Notes: a model not told the origin generated them from the sequence alone. 64,000 bases of DNA from Kosakonia sp. H02 (GCA_030704225.1 CP131915.1:3782001-3846000); one strand, 5' to 3'; counted from the first letter of the stretch, positions 9,560-18,503 are shown. A program made the numbers and translations.

Positions 9560-9583
9560 AAGGGCGCACTGCGGTGCGCCCTT
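9560..9583 (+). terminator. Hairpin after mqo
   Basis: Perfect 10-base arms, AAGGGCGCAC and GTGCGCCCTT, with loop TGCG. The hairpin is strong but has only a weak T tract, so termination may be partial. Confidence 0.6.
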
Positions 9584-9787
9584 GTTGCATATATCTCTGC
9601 GCATTCGTATTTTGTGAATTAACATCTCGCCATTAATTTGTTGAAGAATATTCCGGGTAACAGGAAAAGTATCTGTATTTACTTCGTTATGTTCGATTCG
9701 TATATTTCTCCCGTTTATTTTCTTGTCTGTGCTTGAGTCTGTTCGCAGTTTGTGGTGCAGCATTGATTTTTATTCTGGAGAATATTA

Positions 9788-10594
9788 ATGAAAAAGAAAA
9801 AAGTCGCCGCAGCGATGTTCGTTGTGGCCTCGTTATTACCGTTCAGCGTCATTCACTCCGCATCAGCAAGCGAAAGAATGGTCAAAATTGTGAACGGTAC
9901 ACCTGCACAACCGGGTGAGTTCCCTGAATTTATCACTATCAATGACGACAACACGCTCTACGGGCACGTATGCGGCGGCGTGCTGGTCAACGCCCGCTGG
10001 GTATTAACCGCAGCGCATTGTGCCGAGGTGTTCGATACCGCGACGGCAAATATTTTAGTCGGTATAGAAAGTTACGAACCGCTAAAAATTAAAGACAGCG
10101 TACCTATTGAAAAAGTTGTGGTGCATCCTTCGTATGATCCGTCGACAATGGAAGGCACTGCCAAAAATGATCTCGCGTTAATTAAATTAACCCGCGATGC
10201 TAACAGTACAAGTTTCGCTAATCTCACCGGAAATAATATTCATGACGAACCTCCGGCGGCGCTGACGGATATTCCGCTCACCGGTATAGGTTTTGGGGAT
10301 GATGAAAACGGACTCAGACCGACTGTGCTCTATAAAGGTGATTTAAACGTGCTGGCCGATAACATGTGTATCGACGTGCCCGAGTTCTACCCGCCGACCT
10401 ATTACGATCCGGCAATGCATATCTGTGCAGGCTATGCCACCGCAGGCGGGGATTCCGGCGGCCCGCTGTTCGCAACCTATAACGGAACGCGCTATGTCGT
10501 CGGGCTGGTGTCGCGTGACCTCATTCTGCCTGCGCAGCAATTCACCCGCGTCAGCTACTTCGCTGACTGGATAGCGAAGACCACGGCAGAGTAA
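9788..10594 (+). CDS. Secreted trypsin-fold serine protease (family S1A)
   Basis: The protein has a clear signal peptide (KKKK, then a hydrophobic core, cleavage near ASA at about 27) and a short propeptide ending MVK before the new N-terminus IVNG at 34. The catalytic triad is visible: His77 in TAAHC, Asp128 in NDLALIKL and Ser223 in GDSGGPL. Only four cysteines remain, fitting two disulfides (Cys62-Cys78 and Cys194-Cys213). The loop between CAG and GDSGGP is five residues shorter than in trypsin, removing the equivalents of Asp189 and Cys191, so trypsin-like Arg/Lys specificity cannot be assumed. A GGAG ribosome-binding site precedes the ATG. It has no evident operon partner. Confidence 0.9.
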   Translation: MKKKKVAAAMFVVASLLPFSVIHSASASERMVKIVNGTPAQPGEFPEFITINDDNTLYGHVCGGVLVNARWVLTAAHCAEVFDTATANILVGIESYEPLKIKDSVPIEKVVVHPSYDPSTMEGTAKNDLALIKLTRDANSTSFANLTGNNIHDEPPAALTDIPLTGIGFGDDENGLRPTVLYKGDLNVLADNMCIDVPEFYPPTYYDPAMHICAGYATAGGDSGGPLFATYNGTRYVVGLVSRDLILPAQQFTRVSYFADWIAKTTAE

Positions 10595-10628
10595 TCCCTT
10601 ACCGGGGCAGGTATTGACCTGCTCCTGT

Positions 10629-12395
10629 TCAGTCAGTTATACGCTGGCGTTTCTCCAGCCGCCGGTAAAGCGTACTGCGGGAAATGCCCAGTTTCTTGGC
10701 GGCAAGACTCATATTGCCCTGCGCCTCGGCAATCGCTTGCTGTTCATCGGCGGGTTGGGCGACTGCGGGGCTCTGTACGCACCGCGTTTCACCCGGCAGG
10801 CTCGCCAGGCTAATGCAATCGCCATCTTCCGCCAGCGCCATCAATACCCTTAACTGGCTTAACAGTTGCCGCACATTCCCCGGCCACGGACGCCGGGCCA
10901 GCGTGGTGACCACCTCGTCGCTGAGCGTCAGGCCGCGAGCGGGCGCGCCAAGCTCATGCCACAGCTTATGGATAAAGCCCTCGACCTGTTGCCATTCACG
11001 CAGTGGGGGAATCGTCAGATGAAATTCCTGAATGCGATAGAGCAAGTCCTCGCGAAATGTCCCGGCCTGCACCCGCGCGGCCAGGTCCTGATGGGTGGCG
11101 CAAATCAGGGCAAAATTGACATCAACGCTGCTGTTTGCCCCGAGCGGCGTCACTTTTTTCTCCTGCAACACGCGCAACAGGCGGGTTTGCAGCGCGAGCG
11201 GCATATCGCCGATTTCATCAAGAAACAGCACGCCGCCATGCGCTTCGCGGCATTTGCCGATATAGCCTTTCGGGCTGGCCCCGGTAAACGCGCCGGGGAC
11301 ATAGCCAAACAGTTCGGATTCAATCAGGTGTTCCGGCAGCGCGGCGCAGTTAATGGCGACAAAATTCCCCGCCTGCCACTGGCTGCGCACATAGAGTTCG
11401 CGCGCCAGGTACTCTTTGCCACAGCCGGTTTCGCCGGTGATGCACAGCGCAATGCCCGCATTGACAATGCGCAGCGCTTTCTCTTTTTCCTGCGCCAGAT
11501 GATCCTGCGCGTGTGGTGCGCCGCGTCCCGGGTAGCGCCGGGAAGGCAAGGTCTGGCGAGCATAATAGCGACGCGTATTGCTGGATTCGAACGCGGTTTC
11601 GCCCGCCCGTAAATCAATACCGGGAAACAGGGCGTCAATATCGAGTGCGCCAAACTGGTTCGCCGTCAGGGAAAACTCTTCCATTGCCAGCCGGTTGGCG
11701 CCGAGCAGGGTATTGTCCTCGAAAATTAGCAGTAACTCCTGGGCGCTACCCAGCACCGAAGGATCATGATGCACACTTAGCAGCCAGCGATCGGCCCCGA
11801 GCGCACTGGTCGCCCAGGCATGCTCAATCTGGCACACCGCACGGCGGATAAGCGTGGCGGCATCACGACGCGGCGCCTGGGCGGGCGTTGAGAGATCCAG
11901 CACGCCGGCGATATGTCCGTCCGGGCGAAATACAGGCGCGGCAGAGCAAAACAAGCCTGCGTTACGGCTCAGGAAATGCTCACCGCCGAACACTTCGCAG
12001 TGACGTTGTAATGCTAACGCCGTGCCGATGGCATTGGTTCCCCGCGCATGTTCCCCCCACAAATTGCCGGGCGAAAGCGCATAGCGCTGCGCTTTATGCA
12101 GAAAATCGCGGTTGCCGTAGGTATCAAGCACCAGGCCGGTGGCATCGGACATCACCATAATGGATGGATGGCTGGAAAGCGCGGGGCGCAGGCGGGCCAG
12201 CAGCGGCGCAACCAGCTGGCTCACCCAGCCATTTTCGGCGCGGGCATCATTAAGCATCGAAGAGGCGACCCAGGGCTGCGCGTCATCGTCCCGCGTTAAT
12301 CCATAACGTGAACTGCGCTGCCAGGAATCTTCCAGTTGATGCGGCAGGCTCGCCTGAGTGGCGCGGGGGGACAACGATCGGGCGCGTGGCGGCAT
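10629..12395 (-). CDS. Sigma-54-dependent activator, AcoR-like
   Basis: This is a 588-residue enhancer-binding protein. The N-terminal half has a GAF-type sensory domain as in AcoR (GNLWGEHARGTNAIGTAL, then LFCSAAPVFRPDG). The AAA+ domain carries Walker A GETGCGKE, the sigma-54 contact loop GAFTGA, and Walker B VLFLDEIGDMP. A Fis-type helix-turn-helix closes the protein (NMSLAAKKLGISRSTLYRRL). It is divergent from the aldehyde/alcohol dehydrogenase genes, whose promoter has a sigma-54 signature, so it very probably activates them. The effector may be an aldehyde, alcohol or acetoin; no acetoin dehydrogenase genes are present here. Confidence 0.92.
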   Translation of the reverse strand: MPPRARSLSPRATQASLPHQLEDSWQRSSRYGLTRDDDAQPWVASSMLNDARAENGWVSQLVAPLLARLRPALSSHPSIMVMSDATGLVLDTYGNRDFLHKAQRYALSPGNLWGEHARGTNAIGTALALQRHCEVFGGEHFLSRNAGLFCSAAPVFRPDGHIAGVLDLSTPAQAPRRDAATLIRRAVCQIEHAWATSALGADRWLLSVHHDPSVLGSAQELLLIFEDNTLLGANRLAMEEFSLTANQFGALDIDALFPGIDLRAGETAFESSNTRRYYARQTLPSRRYPGRGAPHAQDHLAQEKEKALRIVNAGIALCITGETGCGKEYLARELYVRSQWQAGNFVAINCAALPEHLIESELFGYVPGAFTGASPKGYIGKCREAHGGVLFLDEIGDMPLALQTRLLRVLQEKKVTPLGANSSVDVNFALICATHQDLAARVQAGTFREDLLYRIQEFHLTIPPLREWQQVEGFIHKLWHELGAPARGLTLSDEVVTTLARRPWPGNVRQLLSQLRVLMALAEDGDCISLASLPGETRCVQSPAVAQPADEQQAIAEAQGNMSLAAKKLGISRSTLYRRLEKRQRITD

Positions 12396-12440
12396 GTTAC
12401 TCTCCGATAATTGAAATGTTACATTTGTGTATCACATGAG

Positions 12441-12459
12441 TGTCCCGCATGTAGCGACA
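12441..12459. promoter_or_regulatory. Probable upstream activator site for the AcoR-like protein
   Basis: The near-palindrome TGTCCC, 7 bases, GCGACA lies 115 bases upstream of the sigma-54 promoter, a normal enhancer distance. A second GCGACA follows at 12461-12466. The assignment to the AcoR-like protein is an inference from position and symmetry. Confidence 0.5.
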
Positions 12460-12573
12460 TGCGACACACTTCGCGCAATCAACGGCACTTTTTTTACCGC
12501 TGCGCTGACTTACAGATTTTTAATTTGCTGATTTTCCTTCGCTTAATGTTAAATCTCTTTCCCCGGGCCAGCC

Positions 12574-12589
12574 TGGCATAAGAACTGCT
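12574..12589 (+). promoter_or_regulatory. Sigma-54 promoter of the aldehyde dehydrogenase operon
   Basis: TGGCATAAGAACTGCT matches the -24/-12 consensus, with the invariant GG and GC ten bases apart. Transcription would start near 12600, about 55 bases before the gene. A sigma-54 activator gene is divergent next door. Confidence 0.8.
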
Positions 12590-12655
12590 TATATCCCTCT
12601 GTCCGCCCCTGCGCGAGACGCCTCACCTGTACCGATAATAAAAGAGGAACATCTT

Positions 12656-14176
12656 ATGAAATACGTCCACCCTGGCCTTGCTGGCGCAAAAGTGTCGTTC
12701 AAACCGCGTTATGGCAACTATATTGGCGGTGAATTTGTTGACCCGGTTGAGGGGCGTTGGTTTACCAATACCTCGCCGGTCACCGGACAGGTGATCGCCG
12801 AGTTCCCGCGTTCAAACGCGGCAGATATCGACAAGGCGCTGGACGCTGCCCACGCCGCCGCCGATAGCTGGGGCAAAACCAGCGCGCAGGATCGCGCCAA
12901 TGTGCTGCTGAAAATTGCCGATCGTATTGAGGCCAACCTCGAACTGCTGGCATTAACGGAAACCTGGGACAACGGCAAACCGATCCGCGAAACGCTCGGC
13001 GCCGACATTCCGCTGGCGGTCGATCATTTTCGCTATTTTGCTGGCTGTCTGCGGGCGCAAGAGGGCACGGCGGCCGAGATCGACAGCAACACCGTCGCCT
13101 ATCACATTTACGAGCCGCTGGGGGTGGTTGGGCAGATAATCCCGTGGAACTTCCCGATCCTGATGGCGGCCTGGAAGCTGGGCCCGGCGCTGGCGGCGGG
13201 TAACTGCGTGGTATTGAAACCGGCTGAGCAAACGCCGCTGGGTATTTGTGTGCTGATGGAATTAATTGGCGATCTGCTGCCAAAAGGCGTGCTGAATGTG
13301 GTGCACGGTTTCGGCACCGAAGCGGGCGAACCGCTGGCGCGCAGCAAACGCATTGAAAAAATCGCCTTCACCGGCTCGACGGCAATTGGCCGCCACATCC
13401 TCTCCTGTGCGGCAGAAAACATTATTCCCAGCACTGTCGAACTGGGCGGCAAATCCCCCAACATCTTCTTTGAAGATGTGATGAACGGTGACGCAGAATT
13501 TATTGATAAAGCGGTTGAAGGCGCCGTGCTCGGTTTCTTCAACCAGGGCGAAGTCTGTACCTGCCCATCGCGCGTGCTGGTGCAGGAATCCATCTACCCG
13601 CAATTTATTGAAAAAGTGATTGCCCGTATGGAAACCATCCGTAAAGGCGACCCCTTTGACACCGAGACCATGATTGGCGCGCAGGCGTCACAAGAGCAGT
13701 ACGACAAAATCCTCTCTTATATCAACATCGCCCGCGAAGAGGGCGGCGAAATCATTACCGGCGGCGCGCATGTGGAACATGGTGATGCGCTGGAAAATGG
13801 CTACTACATCCAACCGACGCTGATCAAAGGCCATAACGGCATGCGCTGCTTCCAGGAGGAGATCTTTGGGCCGGTGATTGGCATCACTACCTTTAAAGAC
13901 GAAGCGGAAGCGCTGCACATTGCCAATGACACGGAATATGGGCTGGGTGCCGGGCTGTGGACGCTGGATATCAACCGCGCGTGGCGCGTGGGGCGCGCCA
14001 TCAAAGCCGGTCGCGTCTGGACTAACTGCTACCACCTCTATCCGGCACATGCCGCGTTTGGGGGTTACAAAAACTCGGGCGTCGGGCGTGAAACCCACAA
14101 ACTGGCGCTGAGCCACTACCAGCAGATCAAAAACCTGCTGGTGAGCTATAGCGGTTCGCCGCTGGGTCTGTACTGA
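12656..14176 (+). CDS. NAD-dependent aldehyde dehydrogenase (AldB/ExaC/AcoD type)
   Basis: This enzyme should oxidise acetaldehyde or a similar short aldehyde to the acid. The 506-residue protein is full length for the ALDH superfamily, with PWNFPILMAAWKLGPALAAGN, general base Glu262 in VELGGKSPN, and nucleophile Cys301 in NQGEVCTCPSR. A GAGG ribosome-binding site precedes the ATG. It is the first gene after a sigma-54 promoter and lies 26 bases ahead of an alcohol dehydrogenase, so the pair can convert alcohol to aldehyde to acid. Confidence 0.93.
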   Translation: MKYVHPGLAGAKVSFKPRYGNYIGGEFVDPVEGRWFTNTSPVTGQVIAEFPRSNAADIDKALDAAHAAADSWGKTSAQDRANVLLKIADRIEANLELLALTETWDNGKPIRETLGADIPLAVDHFRYFAGCLRAQEGTAAEIDSNTVAYHIYEPLGVVGQIIPWNFPILMAAWKLGPALAAGNCVVLKPAEQTPLGICVLMELIGDLLPKGVLNVVHGFGTEAGEPLARSKRIEKIAFTGSTAIGRHILSCAAENIIPSTVELGGKSPNIFFEDVMNGDAEFIDKAVEGAVLGFFNQGEVCTCPSRVLVQESIYPQFIEKVIARMETIRKGDPFDTETMIGAQASQEQYDKILSYINIAREEGGEIITGGAHVEHGDALENGYYIQPTLIKGHNGMRCFQEEIFGPVIGITTFKDEAEALHIANDTEYGLGAGLWTLDINRAWRVGRAIKAGRVWTNCYHLYPAHAAFGGYKNSGVGRETHKLALSHYQQIKNLLVSYSGSPLGLY

Positions 14177-14202
14177 TTTTCCATCAGGATGAAGGAGATA
14201 TT

Positions 14203-15234
14203 ATGCAACTGAAAACCATGAAAGCCGCCGTTGTGAAGGCGTTTGGCGAACCGCTGGTGATTGAAGAGGTGATGGTGCCCGCTGTTGAGCCGGGCAAAAT
14301 CCTCGTCAAGATTGAAGCCACCGGCGTCTGCCACACGGATTTGCATGCGGCGGAAGGCGACTGGCCGGTCAAACCGAACCCGCCGTTTATTCCCGGTCAC
14401 GAAGGTGTCGGGCATGTGGTGGCGGTTGGCGCGGGCGTCACGCACGTGAAAGAGGGCGATCGCGTCGGTGTGCCGTGGCTTTATTCAGCCTGCGGCTACT
14501 GCGAGCACTGTCTCGGCGGCTGGGAAACGCTGTGCCATTCGCAGCAAAACTCTGGCTATTCAGTTAACGGCAGCTTTGCGCAATATTGCCTGGCGGATGC
14601 CAATTATGTCGGCATCCTGCCGGACAATATCGGCTTCAATGAAATTGCGCCGATTCTGTGCGCCGGTGTCACCGTTTATAAAGGGCTGAAGATGACCGAA
14701 GCCCGCGCCGGGCAGTGGGTGGTTATCTCCGGGATTGGCGGGCTGGGACACCTGGCTATTCAGTACGCGGTGGCGATGGGGATGAACGTCGCGGCGGTGG
14801 ATATCGACGACGACAAACTGGCCTTTGCCCGTCGCCTGGGGGCATCGGTCACCGTCAACGCGCGGGAAGAGGATCCCGGCACGCGTTTTCACGCCGAGTT
14901 TGGCGGCGCGCACGGTGTGCTGGTTACAGCGGTCTCGCCGAAGGCCTTCGAGCAGGCAACCACCATGATGCGCCGGGGCGGGACAATGGTGCTCAACGGC
15001 CTGCCGCCGGGGACATTTGACCTGTCGATTTTCAACATGGTGCTGGATGGCATCACTGTGCGCGGGTCGATTGTTGGCACGCGCAAGGACTTGCAGGAAG
15101 CGCTGGATTTTGCCGGGCGCAACAAAGTCCATGCCGAGATTTCCGTTGAGCCGCTGGGAAATATCAACGCCATTTTCGACCGTATGCGCGCCGGGAAAAT
15201 CACCGGCAGAGTGGTAGTGGATATGTCGATGTAA
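14203..15234 (+). CDS. Zinc-dependent alcohol dehydrogenase, AdhP-like
   Basis: This 343-residue medium-chain dehydrogenase should interconvert an alcohol and its aldehyde with NAD. The catalytic zinc region GVCHTDLH and GHEGVGHVV is present, as are four structural-zinc cysteines in SACGYCEHCLGGWETLC. The Rossmann motif GIGGLGHLAIQYA is intact. It is similar to E. coli AdhP with a few extra N-terminal residues. AAGGAG precedes the ATG. It is cotranscribed with the aldehyde dehydrogenase and ends at a strong shared terminator. Confidence 0.92.
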   Translation: MQLKTMKAAVVKAFGEPLVIEEVMVPAVEPGKILVKIEATGVCHTDLHAAEGDWPVKPNPPFIPGHEGVGHVVAVGAGVTHVKEGDRVGVPWLYSACGYCEHCLGGWETLCHSQQNSGYSVNGSFAQYCLADANYVGILPDNIGFNEIAPILCAGVTVYKGLKMTEARAGQWVVISGIGGLGHLAIQYAVAMGMNVAAVDIDDDKLAFARRLGASVTVNAREEDPGTRFHAEFGGAHGVLVTAVSPKAFEQATTMMRRGGTMVLNGLPPGTFDLSIFNMVLDGITVRGSIVGTRKDLQEALDFAGRNKVHAEISVEPLGNINAIFDRMRAGKITGRVVVDMSM

Positions 15235-15237
15235 TAA

Positions 15238-15269
15238 AAAACCCGGCAGACGCTGGCCTGCCGGGTTTT
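15238..15269. terminator. Bidirectional terminator between adh and the GAPDH gene
   Basis: Perfect 12-base arms, AAAACCCGGCAG and CTGCCGGGTTTT, around an 8-base loop. It can serve both convergent genes. Confidence 0.85.
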
Positions 15270-15278
15270 GAGGAAGGG

Positions 15279-16289
15279 TTACAACCCGCGTTTCGCCATC
15301 AGCGTTGTCAGGTCAACCAGGCGGTTGGAGAATCCCCATTCGTTATCGTACCAGGCAAGGATTTTCACCAGCTTGCCGCCAATGACCAGCGTGGAAAGCC
15401 CGTCGATAATCGAGGAGCGCGGGTCACCCTGGTAATCGCTGGAGACCAGCGGCTCATCGCTGTACCCCAAAATGCCTTTCAGCGGCCCATTGGTCGCGGC
15501 TTCGCGGAATGCCGCATTCACTTCATCCACCGTGACATCGCGTTTCAGCGTTACGGTGAGGTCAACAATCGACACCACCGGGACCGGCACGCGCAATGAA
15601 TACCCGGTCAGCCGACCATCCAGTTCCGGGATAACTTTGCCCAGCGCTTTCGCCGCGCCGCTGGAGTAGGGCACGATAGAGAGTGCGGCTGCACGCGCGC
15701 CGCGCAAATCTTTTTCCGGCTGATCGTGCAGCGCCTGGCTATTGGTGTAGGCGTGGGTGGTGTTCATCAGCCCGTGCTCAATGCCAAACTGCTGATGCAG
15801 CACCTGCGCGGCAGGCGCCAGGCCATTAGTGGTGCAACTGCCGTTACTCACCACAAAGTGGCGCTGCGGATCGTATTGCTGGTCGTTCACGCCGAGCACA
15901 ATGGTCAAATCTTCATTTTTGCCAGGGGCGGAGATAATCACGCGTTTCGCGCCGCCGCTATTGATGTGGACGGCGGCTTTTTCCCGGTCGGTAAAAAAGC
16001 CCGTCGCTTCAATCACAATCTCCACGCCCGCGTCGCGCCAGGGAATATTGGCCGGGTCGCGCTCGCTAAACACCCGTACTGCGTTACCGTCGACAAACAA
16101 CTGACCTTCGCCCGCTTCCACCGGCACGGGCAGCGTCCCCAGCAGGGAGTCGTGTTTAAGCAAATGCGCGAGGGTTTTACTGTCTGTCAGATCGTTAATC
16201 GCCACGATCTGCATCTCGTTATTACCCAGTGCCGCACGTAATACATTGCGCCCGATGCGGCCAAAACCATTAATGCCGACCTTCACCAT
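15279..16289 (-). CDS. Accessory type I glyceraldehyde-3-phosphate dehydrogenase
   Basis: This 336-residue protein is a complete type I GAPDH: NAD motif INGFGRIGR, catalytic Cys152 in SCTTN and His179 in TTHAYT. The NDL stretch at residues 32-34 suggests NAD rather than NADP. The usual SNASCTTNCLAP appears as SNGSCTTNGLAP, an uncommon variant beside the active site. It resembles Bacillus-type enzymes and is probably an accessory paralogue rather than the main glycolytic GapA. It sits 77 bases downstream of a GlxA-type regulator on the same strand, which may control it. Confidence 0.88.
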   Translation of the reverse strand: MVKVGINGFGRIGRNVLRAALGNNEMQIVAINDLTDSKTLAHLLKHDSLLGTLPVPVEAGEGQLFVDGNAVRVFSERDPANIPWRDAGVEIVIEATGFFTDREKAAVHINSGGAKRVIISAPGKNEDLTIVLGVNDQQYDPQRHFVVSNGSCTTNGLAPAAQVLHQQFGIEHGLMNTTHAYTNSQALHDQPEKDLRGARAAALSIVPYSSGAAKALGKVIPELDGRLTGYSLRVPVPVVSIVDLTVTLKRDVTVDEVNAAFREAATNGPLKGILGYSDEPLVSSDYQGDPRSSIIDGLSTLVIGGKLVKILAWYDNEWGFSNRLVDLTTLMAKRGL

Positions 16290-16366
16290 GATGCTCTCCT
16301 TCAGTAGGTATCTGCCTTTACTGTAGGATTGGCGCGGTTTGGCGTAAATGACAAATAAGGATCACT

Positions 16367-17347
16367 TTACGCCATTTTGCGGCAGTGGAAGCGCTGGCGG
16401 TACTCGCCGGGCGTCAGATGCAACTGGCGCTCGAAGGTGCGCCGCAGATTAATGCTGCTGCCAAAGCCGGTGAGGGTGGCGATACGCTCCAGCGTGTCGT
16501 TGGTTTGCTCAAGCCTGTCGCGCGCGGCGGCCAGGCGTGCTTCAGCAACATAACGCGCCGGGGGCGCGCCGGTTTCCCGGGTAAAGACGCGGGTGAAATT
16601 GCGCGGGCTCATGGCAACACGGGCGGCGAGTTTTTCGACGGATAAATCGTCAGCCAGGTTTTCCTGGATCCAGCCCTGCAAATCACTGATCGGCCCGATA
16701 CCGCTGGCCTGCTGTAAATGGTAGCGGCTGAACTGCAACTGCCCGCCGGGGCGGCGCAGGTACATCACCAGATCCTGGGCGACATCGCGGGCGAGGGTAA
16801 AACCATAATCCTCTTCCACTAACGCCAGCGTCAGGTCGAAGCCAGAGCTGACGCCGCCTGAGGTCCACACCGGGCCATCCTGAATATAGAGTGGGCCAGC
16901 TTCAACGTGAATGTCAGGAAAGCGCGTCTGCATGGTTTCCAGCAGCCGCCAGTGAGTGGTGGCGCGTCGGCCATTGAGCAGCCCGGTTTGCGCCAGCAGC
17001 ATCGCGCCGCCGCAAATCGACACCACGCGGCGGGCGTGAGGGGCGGCAAGATGCAACCAGTCCACCACGGCAGTGCCTTCGTCCTCGTTGATTCCGCGAC
17101 CGGTAATCATAATGGTGTCCCAGGGCTTGCGCGGATCGATTTCCGGCAGGCGATGGTCGGCCAGCAAGTTTAAGCCGGACTGCCCGTGGATTACCTGCCA
17201 GGGCTGCGGCGTGGCGAGACTTATCTGGTAACGCGGTTCGGGTGAGCCATTTGGGTGCAGACGATTGGCCTGCATCAGGATGTCGGCGATACCGGCAGCT
17301 TCGAACAGCATGCCGCCATCGGGTACTATTATCAGGAATGTTTTCAT
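16367..17347 (-). CDS. GlxA-type transcriptional regulator (DJ-1/PfpI plus AraC HTH)
   Basis: The N-terminal half is a DJ-1/PfpI-like domain (VVSICGGAMLLAQTGLLNGRRATTHW) and the C-terminal 100 residues form an AraC-type double helix-turn-helix ending in LTGFGSSINLRRTFERQL. The start at 17347 (MKTFLIIVPDGG) matches the usual family N-terminus; the 30 upstream in-frame codons look non-coding. This gives 326 residues. The only gene close downstream is the accessory GAPDH, which suggests a local target. The ligand is unknown. Confidence 0.85.
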   Translation of the reverse strand: MKTFLIIVPDGGMLFEAAGIADILMQANRLHPNGSPEPRYQISLATPQPWQVIHGQSGLNLLADHRLPEIDPRKPWDTIMITGRGINEDEGTAVVDWLHLAAPHARRVVSICGGAMLLAQTGLLNGRRATTHWRLLETMQTRFPDIHVEAGPLYIQDGPVWTSGGVSSGFDLTLALVEEDYGFTLARDVAQDLVMYLRRPGGQLQFSRYHLQQASGIGPISDLQGWIQENLADDLSVEKLAARVAMSPRNFTRVFTRETGAPPARYVAEARLAAARDRLEQTNDTLERIATLTGFGSSINLRRTFERQLHLTPGEYRQRFHCRKMA

Positions 17348-17463
17348 GTCCTGAAAAGTACGCTTATTACAATATAAGTCAACTGGCGGCGATAAAAATG
17401 CCCGACGCATCCACGCCGGGCAAGTAACGCAAGGCACATAACGGAGAGGGTATTTACCCTCTG

Positions 17464-17631
17464 TTATTCACTACGTCTATCGACTTGTTTACGATCTGCC
17501 ATCATCTTGACCGGCACAAAGGGTTTTTCCAGTCTTGCGCGTTCGAACTCATCCAGAACCTGCCAGCCTAAATCGGCGCTGGTTCTTGAGTTCATGCGGA
17601 CATTCCTTACACGTTTCAGATTCTGTTGCAT
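17464..17631 (-). CDS. Small basic protein of unknown function, 55 residues
   Basis: An open frame starts at ATG 17631 after AGAAGGA with good spacing and ends with TAA at 17464. It encodes a charged peptide beginning MQQNLKRVRNV and ending QVDRRSE, with an amphipathic centre (GWQVLDEFERARLEKPFVPV). There is no signal peptide or membrane segment. It lies downstream of yciG and yciF on the same strand, with about 270 bases between. I do not recognise a family. Support comes from the ribosome-binding site and protein-like composition only. Confidence 0.5.
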   Translation of the reverse strand: MQQNLKRVRNVRMNSRTSADLGWQVLDEFERARLEKPFVPVKMMADRKQVDRRSE

Positions 17632-17901
17632 ATCTGTATCCTTCTTTGTCCCATCGCCGCTATTTTCTGGCGCCTTTTCAGACGCCGGTTTTGATATTTC
17701 ACGAGGCTAACGAGTTACCACTACGTTATTTGCACCCGTGTATCAATTAAATAGCGGAAATATTTACCTTTAATGCTCGATAATTATCGCTACGCTTCGC
17801 TATGGCAAGTATCACGTAACAAGTCAGGATAATTCTCTTCGTATCTATCAGCATAACCTTATGCAACGAAAAGAAATTATCAGCAACAACGTAGCGGTAA
17901 C

Positions 17902-18399
17902 TTATTCAACCTCTGCTTTCTGATTAATTTTGCTGGTAGCAATTTTGGTCAGTAAGTTATCCGTATTCTTTTCTTCTTCCAGCGTTTGCGCCAGAAGTTG
18001 GCCAGCTTTGTTATAGCCTAATTGTTTCGCGAGCGTGCAAAGCGTACCGTAAGAGGCAATTTCGTAATGCTCGACTTTTTGCGCAGCGGCAATCAGGCCA
18101 GCATCACGTACGGTGCCTTTTTCGCTCGCTTCAATAACTTCATTGGCTTCATCGACCAGGCCTTCCATCGCATGGCATTTCATACGTTTCAGCTTGACGT
18201 TAGACTCGGCTTCAAGCAGCTGATCGATGCGTTCAATCTGTCCCTGGGTCTCTTCCAGATGCTGTTTGAATGCCTGCACCAGTTCGGGGGTAGAAGCTTC
18301 ACGCGCCAGCTTCGCGAGTGCGCGAGCCAGTTGCTTCTCTGCACTGTAAATGTCCGACAGCCCATGAATGAAGAGATCGTTTAGCGTGTTAATCTGCAT
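17902..18399 (-). CDS. yciF: Ferritin-like stress protein YciF (DUF892)
   Basis: The 165-residue protein matches E. coli YciF in recalled segments: DIYSAEKQLARALAKLARE, HLEETQGQIERIDQLLE, MKCHAMEGL and AAQKVEHYEIASYGTL. The family folds as a four-helix ferritin-like bundle with acidic and histidine residues in pairs. ATG 18399 is preferred over the GTG at 18408 because GGTGG lies at the right distance. In E. coli and Salmonella the gene is part of the RpoS-dependent yciGFE group. Here yciG precedes it but yciE is 12 kb away. Confidence 0.95.
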   Translation of the reverse strand: MQINTLNDLFIHGLSDIYSAEKQLARALAKLAREASTPELVQAFKQHLEETQGQIERIDQLLEAESNVKLKRMKCHAMEGLVDEANEVIEASEKGTVRDAGLIAAAQKVEHYEIASYGTLCTLAKQLGYNKAGQLLAQTLEEEKNTDNLLTKIATSKINQKAEVE

Positions 18400-18503
18400 A
18401 ATATCCACCCAATAATAGCGTTAAAAATAGCGAGCCATTTCTGACTCGCCAGTCATTTACTTATTTAAAATAGAAGCGGTGATATCCAAATCACAACAAT
18501 ATA

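Noticed and set aside
9533..9763. Minus-strand 76-codon frame between mqo and the protease gene
   Set aside because: It crosses the mqo terminator hairpin and lacks a ribosome-binding site.
11324..11653. Overlapping frames opposite or within large genes throughout the window
   Set aside because: They are shadows of the real coding frames, with Arg/Ala/Pro-biased composition and no ribosome-binding sites.
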